This document shows positions 8,790 to 18,333 of a stretch of DNA of 64,000 bases, one piece after another. The notes under the pieces were generated by a model. It was not told where the DNA came from and did no database searches. It saw only the letters and a list, made by a program, of their open reading frames with translations. Position 1 is the first letter of the stretch. Each line of letters opens with the position of its first letter. Source of the DNA: Paraburkholderia heleia NBRC 101817 (lineage in GTDB: Bacteria; Pseudomonadota; Gammaproteobacteria; Burkholderiales; Burkholderiaceae); the NCBI RefSeq assembly GCF_000739775.1, contig NZ_BBJH01000007.1, forward strand, positions 62,001-126,000, given 5' to 3'. The position numbers and the translations under genes are program-made.

Positions 8790-9686
8790 CTAGAATGTCT
8801 CCGGCCGCTCTGGCGTCAGCCTTCCTCGCATGAAATCCCATAGGCCGATCAGATTGCCTAGCAGGCGCCCGCGCCGGTCGATCCAGGGCTCCGGCGCAAC
8901 GCTTCGCACCATATTGCTCGCCACATTGCGCATGACATGATCGAGCGCAGGGCGCAAAGGCATCGTTCTTTTTTTCACCAGATAGAGCGGATTGATGACC
9001 TGCGAGTAGCCAAGTTTGCACCCGGACACTCTGCCTCGCTTAACGCCCAGGTGTACGCCAAGTGCGGTATTGATTCGGACAACCAGGCTACCTCGATTCC
9101 AGATCTGGCCGCCGAAATCGCGATCCTCCTGCCAGCCATACAGGACGAGGCGCTCATCGAAGCGAAGACCGGCGATGCTGCTGGCCCGGAACGCCATGTT
9201 GCAGCCGTAGGGACCACCGGTCGGCGCCACGACCATTCTTGCGGGCAGATCGCCCGCTCTCGCCACGATGGCCCGCCCTTCTTCAAAGGAATAACCCGGC
9301 CCATGGATGCCGTCTGCGATGACTGTACCGGTGACGCAGGCAATGGACGGATTGCTATCGAACGCCTTGAGCGCCTCCGAAATCCAGGCGCCATGCATCA
9401 AGAAGTCGTCGTCCAGGAAAATCACGACGTCGACGTCCCCGGGCACATGGTTCAAGGCAAGATTGCGTTGTGCCGTGAGCCCAGGCTTCCCTTTGAGCAC
9501 GACTAATCCGGGGCCGGCCGCCAGGTCACCAACGTCCTCATCCGATACGCAGGACACGATGATGAGATCGGGCCTTACCGTTTGCTGACCGACGAACGCA
9601 ACGACATGTTCAAGAATCTCCGCGCGGCCGCGCGTGGCGAAGATCAGGCAGATTTTCGGATTTCTATTCAAGGAAGACTGACTCAT
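8790..9686 (-). CDS. Glycosyltransferase family 2 (GT-A)
   Basis: A 298-residue GT2 enzyme of the rhamnosyl/galactosyl-transferase-like group. It opens with PKICLIFATRGRAEIL; the DXD-type metal site is VVIFLDDDFLMH; a later GWQEDRDFG segment carries the E/D-D general-base motif. The ATG at 9686 is preferred over a GTG nine bases upstream because AGGG lies eight bases before it. It is followed after 103 bp by the acyltransferase stop-side neighbour in the same direction and preceded by the flippase, consistent with a cytoplasmic role in assembling the repeat unit. Confidence 0.88.
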   Translation of the reverse strand: MSQSSLNRNPKICLIFATRGRAEILEHVVAFVGQQTVRPDLIIVSCVSDEDVGDLAAGPGLVVLKGKPGLTAQRNLALNHVPGDVDVVIFLDDDFLMHGAWISEALKAFDSNPSIACVTGTVIADGIHGPGYSFEEGRAIVARAGDLPARMVVAPTGGPYGCNMAFRASSIAGLRFDERLVLYGWQEDRDFGGQIWNRGSLVVRINTALGVHLGVKRGRVSGCKLGYSQVINPLYLVKKRTMPLRPALDHVMRNVASNMVRSVAPEPWIDRRGRLLGNLIGLWDFMRGRLTPERPETF

Positions 9687-9822
9687 TTGCGTCACCCTGG
9701 TTACTCACGAACTAACGCTCGAATCGACCGCGCTCCACATCGACCATTGGAGGATGCTCCGGCACACGCTACCCGCACCTCAGCCAGTGCACCGCCATCT
9801 GTCGCACGTGCGGTAACGACGG

Positions 9823-11121
9823 CTATTCGAGCCATCTGCCAAATCTCGTTTGCCACGTGAACCCTTCGCCGATTCCAAAAATGTCGCGGAGCAATCCCGC
9901 GCGCCAGCTGCCGATGACCAGCATGGCCAGCAAGGACCCCTCGGCCAGCAAGCGCGCCAACACCATGCCGGTGGCGCCCCAGTGACCGGCAAGGGGAACG
10001 GCCGCAGCCAGATTCACCAGCGCGCCCGTCACGCCGCTCACGGCTAGCAGTCTCTCGAGTTTGCGGGGAATCAGGAAGTACATGCCCAATACGCGCGTAC
10101 AAACGGCAAGCGGCATAACGAGCACCATGATCTTCAGAATGGGGACTGCGTGAACGAATTCCGGCCCGAACAGCAGCGGTACGAGCCATTCGGAAAGCCA
10201 TTTCGTGAGGATCACGCCGGCTACCGCCCCCAAAAAGAAGATCGCGAATGTCCGTCGGGCAAGCAGATTGGCTCGTGCCTCGTTACGGGTCACCAGATAC
10301 ATGATCTTCGGCGCGAGAATCTGGGAGGCAGGAGCCATGATGCTCAGTCCGGCCGAGACGAGGCGCTCCGAGAGACCGAAGGCGCTCACCTCCGATGGCG
10401 AGGCCAGCAGCGACAAAATATAGGTGGACGCGGCAAGCACCAATACCGCCGTGCCACTGTAGATGAAGATCGTGGCCGAGCGCTTGATCAGATTGATGGC
10501 CGCACGCAGGGGCGCAATGACCCCGGTGTATTCCTTTCGAACGAGCCAATAGGCCAGCATCGTCTGGGCGAGGTTCGAAGCGAAAATCACCGGGAAGACC
10601 CGGTCGATATCGGCCGGCTTTCGAATGAACGAAAACAGCAGCGTGAGCGAGAGCATGAGCCCCAGCATTTCGATCATCACGCTCGTCCTCGGGCGCCCCG
10701 TGCTGGTGAAATACCAGCCCAGGTTAAAGGCGTTCAGCAGCCCGCCGACGACGACAAAGAAGCTCACACCGGGCACACCGGAAATGATCTCCGACCTGCA
10801 AGCCGCCATTGCGCCGATGATCACGCCCGGAATGCACAACAACAGCCGCGCCGTGAACTGATCCCGAAAAATCGCGTCGCGTTCGCTGGTGTTTTCGGTA
10901 TGGACGATATCCCGTCCTCCGATGGTGGAAAAGCCGAAGTCGACACACAGCCAGATGGTACTGGACAACGACATCCCCGCCAGAACCACGGCATAGCCGT
11001 TCGAACCCAGCACTCTTCCGTAATAGGGAACCAGAATGAGCGGATAGATGTACCGGACCACGTACGAGAAATAAACCGCTAACAACTCGATCTTCGATAG
11101 CGACGCTTGAACTTTATTCAT
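9823..11121 (-). CDS. wzx: Wzx-type polysaccharide flippase (MOP superfamily)
   Basis: A 432-residue protein with about twelve hydrophobic segments, of the polysaccharide transporter (PST/RfbX) type. It begins KIELLAVYFSYVVRYIYPLILV and contains VPYYGRVLGSNGYAVVL and FGFSTIGGRDI, both typical of Wzx N-termini. It should translocate the undecaprenyl-pyrophosphate-linked repeat unit to the periplasm. The start at 11121 is set by AGGGGGG before the ATG and by an 8-bp overlap with the end of the upstream wzy-like gene, so the two are coupled. A longer frame exists upstream but is not flippase-like. Confidence 0.9.
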   Translation of the reverse strand: MNKVQASLSKIELLAVYFSYVVRYIYPLILVPYYGRVLGSNGYAVVLAGMSLSSTIWLCVDFGFSTIGGRDIVHTENTSERDAIFRDQFTARLLLCIPGVIIGAMAACRSEIISGVPGVSFFVVVGGLLNAFNLGWYFTSTGRPRTSVMIEMLGLMLSLTLLFSFIRKPADIDRVFPVIFASNLAQTMLAYWLVRKEYTGVIAPLRAAINLIKRSATIFIYSGTAVLVLAASTYILSLLASPSEVSAFGLSERLVSAGLSIMAPASQILAPKIMYLVTRNEARANLLARRTFAIFFLGAVAGVILTKWLSEWLVPLLFGPEFVHAVPILKIMVLVMPLAVCTRVLGMYFLIPRKLERLLAVSGVTGALVNLAAAVPLAGHWGATGMVLARLLAEGSLLAMLVIGSWRAGLLRDIFGIGEGFTWQTRFGRWLE

Positions 11122-12514
11122 GAGCCCCCCTGACAGCCCATCCGCCGCGCGCGGACACGCGTCGCGGCACACGCGACGAGAGCGCGCCCGCTGCGGCCGC
11201 AAATATATAGAAACAGGAACCGAGTTCGAACACGCTGAGCGAAGCCGACGCTACGATCAACGTTGCAATCATGGCGTGGCGCGCTGCATAGCAGACGGCA
11301 CGCTCCGTGAACGGGTAATGCGCAGGCACCGGCACCAGCAGCGACTTCCCAAGGAACGTCCCGTAGCACACCACGCCCACGATACCCAGGCTTCCCACCA
11401 GCACGACCAGAAAACTCGACGCACGAATACTGCCCAGCCCAACGCCTATTCCGTACGTGTCGAAGAAGTTGGTGATGCCTTGCGCATTCCACCCCATTCG
11501 CTCGACACCGGAGTCGCTACCCGCCTTGCTCAGAATCGCCGCGTCGACAAAATCGCTGAGCACTTTCACTACCCCGGGCAGAAAGACGATCACGTAGAGC
11601 ACGCCCAACAAGCCCGCGCAAGCGGAGATAACCCACAGCCGTTGCTTGCGTACGGGAGCGAAACGCGAGATAACACCGGGCCGGCTGACGAGCAGTACGA
11701 ACTGATACACCCCTAACCCGACATAGGCCGTTCCCGAAGTCGACAGCAGCAGCAGGCATCCCGTTGAAATCGCAAGCGGACCGGACAACTTCGGACGATA
11801 GCCGACGAGCCAGAGATTGAGGCAAAAGACAAAGATCGGCAGCGTGAAAGCCGCGAAACCCGAGGTTTCACTGAACGTGCCGCTGATGCGGACCATCCCG
11901 GCCATTTCCTGGCCGGTCAAATCGGCGAACTGGGCCGTCTTGATGGCCGAAAGGATGTCGAGGCCTGCCGCGTGCGCGACGATATCGATGACGCCGGCAA
12001 GCACGTCAAGGGAGGCGAGCAGAAAGATGGCGTTGGCGAGCGTCCGGTACACGCCACGATATTTCAGGAACGCAAACATGGAGCAATACACCACGAGATC
12101 GGCAATGCAATAGATCGACTGAGACAGATTGCCTGACACGGGGCCAAGCGGCTGCAATATGATGAACTGGCTGCTGCGGTCGACGGGGAACACAAGTGTT
12201 GCGCCGCTCAGCAATCGCGGCAGCAGGATGGCACCCGTGACACCCCACAGGCAGGTACAGAGCAGCCAGAAGCCGGGCTTGTCCTGCGTGACCGCGTCGG
12301 CAAGGCCCTTCCCGCCCGCGAGATTGAACGCCCTGAGTGCGAAGAACGCGAGAAAGACTTGCGCCGGCAAGATGCCAATGCCGCCCAATGCGAGTGCGAG
12401 CGTACATCCGAACAGGGAAAACACCGCCATGCCGTAAATCGCGCCGCGATACGACACGTAGAGCGCCGCCAGTCCGACGACGAACACGATGACTCCGAAT
12501 ATCGTCAGTTCCAC
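11114..12514 (-). CDS. wzy: Wzy-like repeat-unit polymerase (O-antigen ligase/polymerase family)
   Basis: A 466-residue, strongly hydrophobic protein with about twelve membrane segments and one long extracytoplasmic loop in the C-terminal half (around SKAGSDSGVERMGWNAQGI). That arrangement and the position next to wzx suggest the polymerase that joins flipped repeat units at the periplasmic face. Wzy proteins share little sequence, so the call rests on topology and context. The start is a GTG with GGGGG about nine bases upstream. The 3-prime end overlaps wzx by 8 bp. An O-antigen-ligase-like alternative cannot be excluded. Confidence 0.75.
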   Translation of the reverse strand: MELTIFGVIVFVVGLAALYVSYRGAIYGMAVFSLFGCTLALALGGIGILPAQVFLAFFALRAFNLAGGKGLADAVTQDKPGFWLLCTCLWGVTGAILLPRLLSGATLVFPVDRSSQFIILQPLGPVSGNLSQSIYCIADLVVYCSMFAFLKYRGVYRTLANAIFLLASLDVLAGVIDIVAHAAGLDILSAIKTAQFADLTGQEMAGMVRISGTFSETSGFAAFTLPIFVFCLNLWLVGYRPKLSGPLAISTGCLLLLSTSGTAYVGLGVYQFVLLVSRPGVISRFAPVRKQRLWVISACAGLLGVLYVIVFLPGVVKVLSDFVDAAILSKAGSDSGVERMGWNAQGITNFFDTYGIGVGLGSIRASSFLVVLVGSLGIVGVVCYGTFLGKSLLVPVPAHYPFTERAVCYAARHAMIATLIVASASLSVFELGSCFYIFAAAAGALSSRVPRRVSARGGWAVRGAHE

Positions 12515-12578
12515 TTGCCGAAACCCCCATCCCGTCCATCCCGCATGCGCGCGTGAACGGTCTCGTTATTGAGCCGAC

Positions 12579-13796
12579 TTAGGCCGAGTGCCAGCGCCGC
12601 ACCACAGGCGGCGTATCGGCCGGCACTTTATCTGCGTCCATCGCGCGTTCCACGACACTGAGAAACTCCTGCTTGAATCGCTCCTCCGTAAAGCGCATGG
12701 CATTGCGACGGCAGACCTCGGCTTTGAGCGGCGGCTGCCGCTCGAAGCGCTCCACCGCATCGACGATCGATTCCACGCTCTGCTCGCCGAAGAAGAGGCC
12801 CGTACCGCGCTCGGGATCCGGCGAATCCACCACAATCTCGCGCGATCCGCCGCGACCCAGCGCGATGACGGGCGTGCCACACGCCTGTGCTTCCACCACT
12901 GAAATACCGAAGTCTTCTTCTGCGGCAACGACGAACGCCCGCGCACGCTGCATGTAGTCCACCAGAACCTCGTCGGGCTGATAGCCAAGCAACGTCACAT
13001 TGGGCGTGGCACACGCCTTCACACGCGCAAAGTCGGCGCCGTCGCCGATCACCACGAGACGCCGCGACGGCATCGCTGCGAACGCCTCGACAATGAGCGG
13101 TATCCGCTTGTATGGCACCATGCGCGAAGCAATCAAATAGAAGTCTTCGTGCTGGCCGCCCAGTTCGAACCGCTCCACGTCGACTGGCGGGTAGACCACG
13201 GTGGCCTCGCTGCCATAGGCTTTGCGGATACGCCGCCCCACAAAGGCAGAATTGGCCACAAAGGCATCGACACCATGCGCCGTGCGCTGGTCCCAGATGC
13301 GCATATAGTGAAGCAGCGCTCGCACGATCCAGCTTTTCATGCCTCGCTGCAGTCCGGCCTCGCACAAGTACTGATGCTGCAGATCCCACGCATACCGGAT
13401 CGGCGAGTGCACATAGCTGATGTGCACCTGATTCGGCCCGGTCAGAATTCCCTTGGCTACGGCATGGCTCGAAGAAATCACGAGGTCGTAGGAAGAAAGA
13501 TCGAACTGCTCGATCGCCAGCGGCATGAGCGGAAGATAGGTGCGAAATGATTTGCGCGCCCGCGGCAGATGCTGAATGAACGAGGTCGTGGCATGCCTGC
13601 CTCCGAGCACACCCCGCAGCGACTCCGGGAAGAAGTCCACGACGCTGTATAGATCGGCCTGCGGAAAGAGCTGAAGAATCTGCTCCACCACCTTCTCCGA
13701 CCCCGCATAGGTGACGAGCCACTCGTGTACGAGCGCGACACGCCCGAAGCGGCGGGTGTCGTTGGCGAGATTGGATGCGAGCGTTACATTAGCCAC
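12579..13796 (-). CDS. Glycosyltransferase family 4, WbaZ/mannosyltransferase-like
   Basis: A 405-residue GT4 enzyme. The N-terminus RVALVHEWLVTYAGSEKV and the middle HISYVHSPIRYAWDLQHQYL are typical of WbaZ-like transferases that often use GDP-mannose; the donor half has DFYLIASRMVPYKRIPLIVE and FGISVVEAQACGTPVIALG. It starts with GTG at 13796, overlapping the end of the upstream GT4 gene by 13 bp, and no later ATG fits the family start. Mannosyl transfer is a family-based guess only; cytoplasmic addition of a sugar to the repeat unit is well supported. Confidence 0.87.
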   Translation of the reverse strand: MANVTLASNLANDTRRFGRVALVHEWLVTYAGSEKVVEQILQLFPQADLYSVVDFFPESLRGVLGGRHATTSFIQHLPRARKSFRTYLPLMPLAIEQFDLSSYDLVISSSHAVAKGILTGPNQVHISYVHSPIRYAWDLQHQYLCEAGLQRGMKSWIVRALLHYMRIWDQRTAHGVDAFVANSAFVGRRIRKAYGSEATVVYPPVDVERFELGGQHEDFYLIASRMVPYKRIPLIVEAFAAMPSRRLVVIGDGADFARVKACATPNVTLLGYQPDEVLVDYMQRARAFVVAAEEDFGISVVEAQACGTPVIALGRGGSREIVVDSPDPERGTGLFFGEQSVESIVDAVERFERQPPLKAEVCRRNAMRFTEERFKQEFLSVVERAMDADKVPADTPPVVRRWHSA

Positions 13797-14914
13797 GGCG
13801 AGATCTCCTCGATCAACCTGGTGGCAGTCGCTTGCCAGGTGAGTTCCGCGGTCCGTGCGCGGCCGCGTTCACGCAGACTCTCTCGCAACGCGGCGTCGCT
13901 CGTGATTCGCTCGAGCAAGTGCGCCAACTCCGCGGGATCGTCGGGCGAGGTATAGAGCACGGCGTCGCTGCACGCCTCCTGGACAGCAGGCAGCCGGGAA
14001 GCGATCACCGGGCAGCCGAGCGCCAGCGCCTCGACCGGCGGCAGCCCGAAGCCCTCGTAGCGTGACGGATAAACGAAGCACGCTGCACGCCGATAGAGCG
14101 CCGCAAGTTCGCCATCGCTCACGTATCCGAGATGCTTCACGAACGCGGGCAACGCATCCTGGCCCGTTCCGTAGACCCGAGCGTCGCCGCCGCCGACCAC
14201 GATGATGTCGAACTGCGCTTCGCGAATGAGACGCGCGGCCTCGGCCACGAGCTGAAAATTCTTGTGACGGTTGAGACTGCCCACGGCGAGCACGAAGGGA
14301 CGCTCGTCGAGCGTCACGGCCGCCGCTGCGTTTGCATCCTGATGCACGCGCAACATGTGCTCGCCGCTCTCCGGCACGACACCGATCTTCTCTGCCGGAA
14401 TGCGGTAGGCATCGCACAACTCGCGCCGCGAGAATTCCGACACGGTGATGACACGTTGCGATATGCGGCCAAGGCGCGGCGCCATCAGGCGATACCAGGC
14501 GACGAAGGAGCGGCTGTAGCTGTCGGGCACGCGCGCGGGCGCCGCATCGTGCAGCACCGTAATCTGACGGCGGTACCACAGCGGCCCGGAGTTGCAAAGA
14601 TTGAGCAGCAACGCGCCGCTTGCCGCTTGCGGCAATGCGAGTTGTTCCCAACGCAGGCCACCGCCTTTTCCACTCGCGCGCAGGCCGACGTGCCGGAACG
14701 GATTCGGCATGGCGGCCAGCGCTTCGGGCACGATGATCTCCGTGCGCAATCCGGCGACGCGCGGATCGCGCCGCTCGATCAACTGATCCAGCGCGCGGAT
14801 GGTCTCGAATGCAAAGCGATCGACACCCGTCGCGCGGCGACCGAGGAAGCGGCCATTAATCAGGAGATTCGGGGCATGCACGTTGTTCATCGCAGAGTCC
14901 AGGGCGTCGCTCAT
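13784..14914 (-). CDS. Glycosyltransferase family 4, paralogue of the 6333 gene
   Basis: A 376-residue GT4 enzyme. It has RRATGVDRFAFETIRALDQL near the N-terminus, FVLAVGSLNRHKNFQLVAEA at the donor-binding site and YPSRYEGFGLPPVEALALGCP at the acidic motif. The acceptor half (LLLNLCNSGPLW, VLHDAAP) parallels the gene at 6333. An alternative ATG lies eight codons downstream; neither has a strong ribosome binding site. It is preceded by a 204-bp gap to the methyltransferase gene, so an internal promoter is possible, and its end overlaps the next GT4 gene by 13 bp. Confidence 0.87.
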   Translation of the reverse strand: MSDALDSAMNNVHAPNLLINGRFLGRRATGVDRFAFETIRALDQLIERRDPRVAGLRTEIIVPEALAAMPNPFRHVGLRASGKGGGLRWEQLALPQAASGALLLNLCNSGPLWYRRQITVLHDAAPARVPDSYSRSFVAWYRLMAPRLGRISQRVITVSEFSRRELCDAYRIPAEKIGVVPESGEHMLRVHQDANAAAAVTLDERPFVLAVGSLNRHKNFQLVAEAARLIREAQFDIIVVGGGDARVYGTGQDALPAFVKHLGYVSDGELAALYRRAACFVYPSRYEGFGLPPVEALALGCPVIASRLPAVQEACSDAVLYTSPDDPAELAHLLERITSDAALRESLRERGRARTAELTWQATATRLIEEISPWLM

Positions 14915-15118
14915 GGCCGGATTTGATGGGCCACGCGATGCGATTCATATTGCTTGCAGTGTGGCCTCTCTTCGTGCCGACGAATGTTCGCCGTCGCTCA
15001 TGCCATGCCAACTCGCGCGTCTAAAACGAGTCTTGAGCAATCGAATGCGAATGACGTGCAAAGGCAGGCACCCGTGCGCCTGCAAAGGACTATCGGAGGA
15101 AGAAAAAATGCGCGAAAT

Positions 15119-15943
15119 CTACTGGAGTTCGAGCCACAGACCCGTAAAGGCGCCTACGCTGGAGGAAGGCCGATCGAGCACCGGAACCCGGAAATCAGGC
15201 GACTGCCATTCACCCATCACCTGGTAGCCCAAACGCCTGAAATCTGCAATCAGTTTCGCGCGGTTATAAAGCATGCACGCGACCCGGATGTGCCCGCCAT
15301 CCTGAACGACTGCAAAATCCTGACCGTCCGTGAGCGGAGTCCGGTTAATCAATATGTACTTGGGGAGCCGGCTAACCGGCGCCAGCAATTCCGGCACCGA
15401 CTTGTCGAAATAGTGAAGGGACCCGCTCGCAATGAATAAATCCGCGCCGTCGATCTGCTGGAAATTATCGGTGAACCTGAGATTCTTTATGTTCCTGCTG
15501 CTCGCCAACGCCTCGCCACGCGCAATGGTTTCCGGCAGATCATAAACCGTCCAGCTTACGTCGTCCCTAAGCGGTATGTAATTTCGATAGCAATAGAAAA
15601 GGTTGCCGACATTCCCACCCAGATCGAATACCTTTTGAACGCGAAGCACCCGATCCCGCAGGTAGTAAAACGCGGCGTAGTCGCTCAGCCTGGCCGAAAA
15701 GCTGATATGCAGGTCGACATTTTCGGTACTTTCGTGTCCGCCCTTGCCATAAGGCTTGACCGCCCTCTCGGCTTCACCCAGTGTACGGAAACTGCGGCGG
15801 TATCCCAGCACCATTCCCAATGCCGCGGCCCCGACTCTCGTGCTGCCCGCTCCCTCTATCAGCCGGCGCCCATAGCCACTCTTGCCAAAGGCACGAAAAA
15901 TTCTCGCTGTCGTGACGATCTGAATGTCGCGTAGAGTGTTCAT
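15119..15943 (-). CDS. Putative methyltransferase, TIGR04325-like
   Basis: A 274-residue Rossmann-type protein. The SAM-site-like segment VQKVFDLGGNVGNLFYCYR is near residue 110, followed by VSWTVYDLPETIARG and later FIASGSLHYFDKS and YILINRTPLT, the pattern of the TIGR04325 putative methyltransferases found in surface-polysaccharide loci. It may methylate a sugar of the repeat unit. The ATG at 15943 has GGA four bases upstream; another ATG at 15952 has no visible site. The gene is AT-richer than its housekeeping neighbours. Methylation is family-based inference. Confidence 0.75.
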   Translation of the reverse strand: MNTLRDIQIVTTARIFRAFGKSGYGRRLIEGAGSTRVGAAALGMVLGYRRSFRTLGEAERAVKPYGKGGHESTENVDLHISFSARLSDYAAFYYLRDRVLRVQKVFDLGGNVGNLFYCYRNYIPLRDDVSWTVYDLPETIARGEALASSRNIKNLRFTDNFQQIDGADLFIASGSLHYFDKSVPELLAPVSRLPKYILINRTPLTDGQDFAVVQDGGHIRVACMLYNRAKLIADFRRLGYQVMGEWQSPDFRVPVLDRPSSSVGAFTGLWLELQ

Positions 15944-16022
15944 TTTTTCCATCAGAATAATCAGACACAACATTGATATTCGCCAGGACGGACCTCCATC
16001 GAACGCGCCCGGCAGTTTCCCT

Positions 16023-18266
16023 CTATTCCGCCCTTGCCGCTCCCGTATCCTTGGCGAAGCCGTAGCTCGAATAGCCGTACGCGGCATATTCGTTGCCATA
16101 GCGCCCCGGACGCGATGTCATGTCGTTGAAGATCACGCCGCGAATGGGCACGCCAACCTGTTCAAAGCGACGCACCGACTCGCGCAGATCGGCCACGCTC
16201 GTCGCGCCCTGGCGCGCGATCACGAACACCGTGCCCGCCAGTCGGCCGATGATCCCGGCGTCGGCCACCGGCAAGATCGGCGGCGCGTCGATCAGCACGA
16301 GGTCATACGTCGAATTGGCCCATGCCACGAAATTCCTGAAGGCGTCCTTGCGCAGCAGTTCGCTGGCATTGGTCACATAGCCGCCGGTCGCGACGAAGTC
16401 GACGCCCGGCATCACGTCGCGATTCACCACGTGGTCGTAGCTTTGGCAGGGGTCGAAGATGTTCGTGACGCCTGGCGCACCCGGCACGGCCATATGCTGG
16501 TTCAGCGTGCCCCGCCGCAGGTCCGCGTCGATGAGGAGCACACGTTTGCCCGAGGCACCGAATACGGCCGCGAGATTGACCGAGACGAACGACTTGCCGA
16601 CCATCGGTGTCGGCCCCGCCAGCAGCACGACACGATTGGCTGCGTCCTCCAGCGAATGTTCGAGCGCGCTGCGGAAGCTGCGCAGGCTCTCGACCGCCGG
16701 ATCGAACACGGCCTTGTGTGCGAGCACCGTGTTCGCGCCCGGCGCGCCGTGCGGCAAGCGACGCGTAAGCGAATGCTGAATCCGGCTGCGCGGCACGGCC
16801 GCGAACACCGCCAGTCCGGTGCCCGCTTCGATCTCGTCCACGACGGAAACGCCGCGATTGAGCCGCTGACGCAGCAGCACGAGCACAGCGCCGGCAAACA
16901 ATCCGGTAAACACGGCCGCGACCACGATGATTGCGCGCTTCGGCCGGATCGGCCCTTCAGGCGGCACCGCCGCGTCGATCATGCGCACATTCGACACGCG
17001 CCCTGCCTTGATCAGACGCAACTGCTCGCGGCTGTTCAAAAGGTTCGTATAGATGTTCGTATCGACGGTCACTTCCCGCTGCAGGCGCACGACCTGCTGT
17101 TCCAACGGCGGCAGCGCACGGGTCTGCCCCGCCAGGTGCTCCAGCGACTTCTCCGCTTCGGAGAGTTGCCCGTTGATGGCGACGAGAGCCGGATTGTCGT
17201 CGGTGAAACGGGCCATCGCCTGCGCGCGCTGCTGTTGCAGATCGGCGATACGCTGCTGTGCCAGCGCCGAACTCTGCAGCAGCGCCGACGCTTCGGCATC
17301 CAGATTGACCGCGCCGTGCTCGGAGCGAAACGAGTTGAATTCGTTCTCGGCTTTCTCGAGCTGGGCCTTGAGCAGAGGCAGTTGCCGGTCGAGGAATGCG
17401 ATCTGCTTTTCCGCTTCTTCCTGCGTGCGCTGGGCGTTCTGCCGGATGTATTCGTTGCCGATCGCGTTCAGAATGGTGCTGGTGAGCACCGGGTCTTCGC
17501 CATCCAGCGAAACACCAATGACATCGGATTCCTTGCCCTTTTCCGTGATGGCGACCGCGGCCTGCAGCCCCTGGATCGCGCTCAGTTCGGACAGACGCAT
17601 CACGTTGAAGACCGTGCCCGGTTGCCCGTCGATACGGCCCACGACAAGGTCGATCGAGCCGCCCACCGTCGGCGCGTGCAGCGCTTCTCCCACATGCCCT
17701 TCGAGCGTGATGCCACCGCCCTCGAGCGTGTAGGCCCCATCGCCCCGGTAGGTCAAGGCGAACGGTCGGCCTTCCAGGCGCGTCGGCACGTCGAATTGCG
17801 TCACCTCGATCGCCTCGTCGCCCCATGCGTAACCGCCCCATCCCGACCAGCGGTCGAGGCTCAGATGCCGCGCAGCCCAACGGCCCACCACAGGAAAATA
17901 GCGCGGCGTCGCCTTGATGTAGAGCTTGGTGGCATCCACCGCGGACGACACGACCATCCGCGAACGCAATACCTCCATTTCCGCCGATGCCTGGGTCTTG
18001 AACGCAAACTGGGAGGAAAGATCGGCCAGCGCCGATTTTGCCGCGTTCGGGCTCTCCTCCACCTGAATGAGCATGTCCGACTGATAGACGGGCGACGCCA
18101 GTACCGCATAGAGGGTGCCGATGAGCGAGAACACCAGCGTGACGATCAGGATCGTCTTGCGGCCCGCATACAGCGTATCCAGCAGGTTGCCCATATGTCC
18201 GCCGTCGGGGGCGATCGGCATGATCGTCTCCACAGGCCCTTCAAGCAGGTAGTCGCGATGATTCAT
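16023..18266 (-). CDS. wzc: Wzc/BceF-type polysaccharide co-polymerase and tyrosine kinase
   Basis: A 747-residue PCP-2a protein controlling export and chain length. An N-terminal Wzz-like domain starts after helix one (about residues 37-57); a long periplasmic coiled region follows; the second helix is near 445-465. The cytoplasmic BY-kinase domain has Walker A (GPTPMVGKS, about 551), Walker A-prime (VLLIDADLRRG, about 577) and Walker B (LVLIDAP, about 656). The last 25 residues carry five tyrosines (RYGNEYAAYGYSSYGF), the autophosphorylation cluster. The start was taken at 18266, where GGGGGA precedes ATG; earlier ATGs reach into wza without a site. No cognate low-molecular-weight phosphatase is in the cluster. 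Confidence 0.93.
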   Translation of the reverse strand: MNHRDYLLEGPVETIMPIAPDGGHMGNLLDTLYAGRKTILIVTLVFSLIGTLYAVLASPVYQSDMLIQVEESPNAAKSALADLSSQFAFKTQASAEMEVLRSRMVVSSAVDATKLYIKATPRYFPVVGRWAARHLSLDRWSGWGGYAWGDEAIEVTQFDVPTRLEGRPFALTYRGDGAYTLEGGGITLEGHVGEALHAPTVGGSIDLVVGRIDGQPGTVFNVMRLSELSAIQGLQAAVAITEKGKESDVIGVSLDGEDPVLTSTILNAIGNEYIRQNAQRTQEEAEKQIAFLDRQLPLLKAQLEKAENEFNSFRSEHGAVNLDAEASALLQSSALAQQRIADLQQQRAQAMARFTDDNPALVAINGQLSEAEKSLEHLAGQTRALPPLEQQVVRLQREVTVDTNIYTNLLNSREQLRLIKAGRVSNVRMIDAAVPPEGPIRPKRAIIVVAAVFTGLFAGAVLVLLRQRLNRGVSVVDEIEAGTGLAVFAAVPRSRIQHSLTRRLPHGAPGANTVLAHKAVFDPAVESLRSFRSALEHSLEDAANRVVLLAGPTPMVGKSFVSVNLAAVFGASGKRVLLIDADLRRGTLNQHMAVPGAPGVTNIFDPCQSYDHVVNRDVMPGVDFVATGGYVTNASELLRKDAFRNFVAWANSTYDLVLIDAPPILPVADAGIIGRLAGTVFVIARQGATSVADLRESVRRFEQVGVPIRGVIFNDMTSRPGRYGNEYAAYGYSSYGFAKDTGAARAE

Positions 18267-18333
18267 CTTGTTCCCCCGATAGCGAACAGGTCGGCTGACG
18301 CGGTTCGTGTGGTTGGTATTGTTCATGTGTGCG

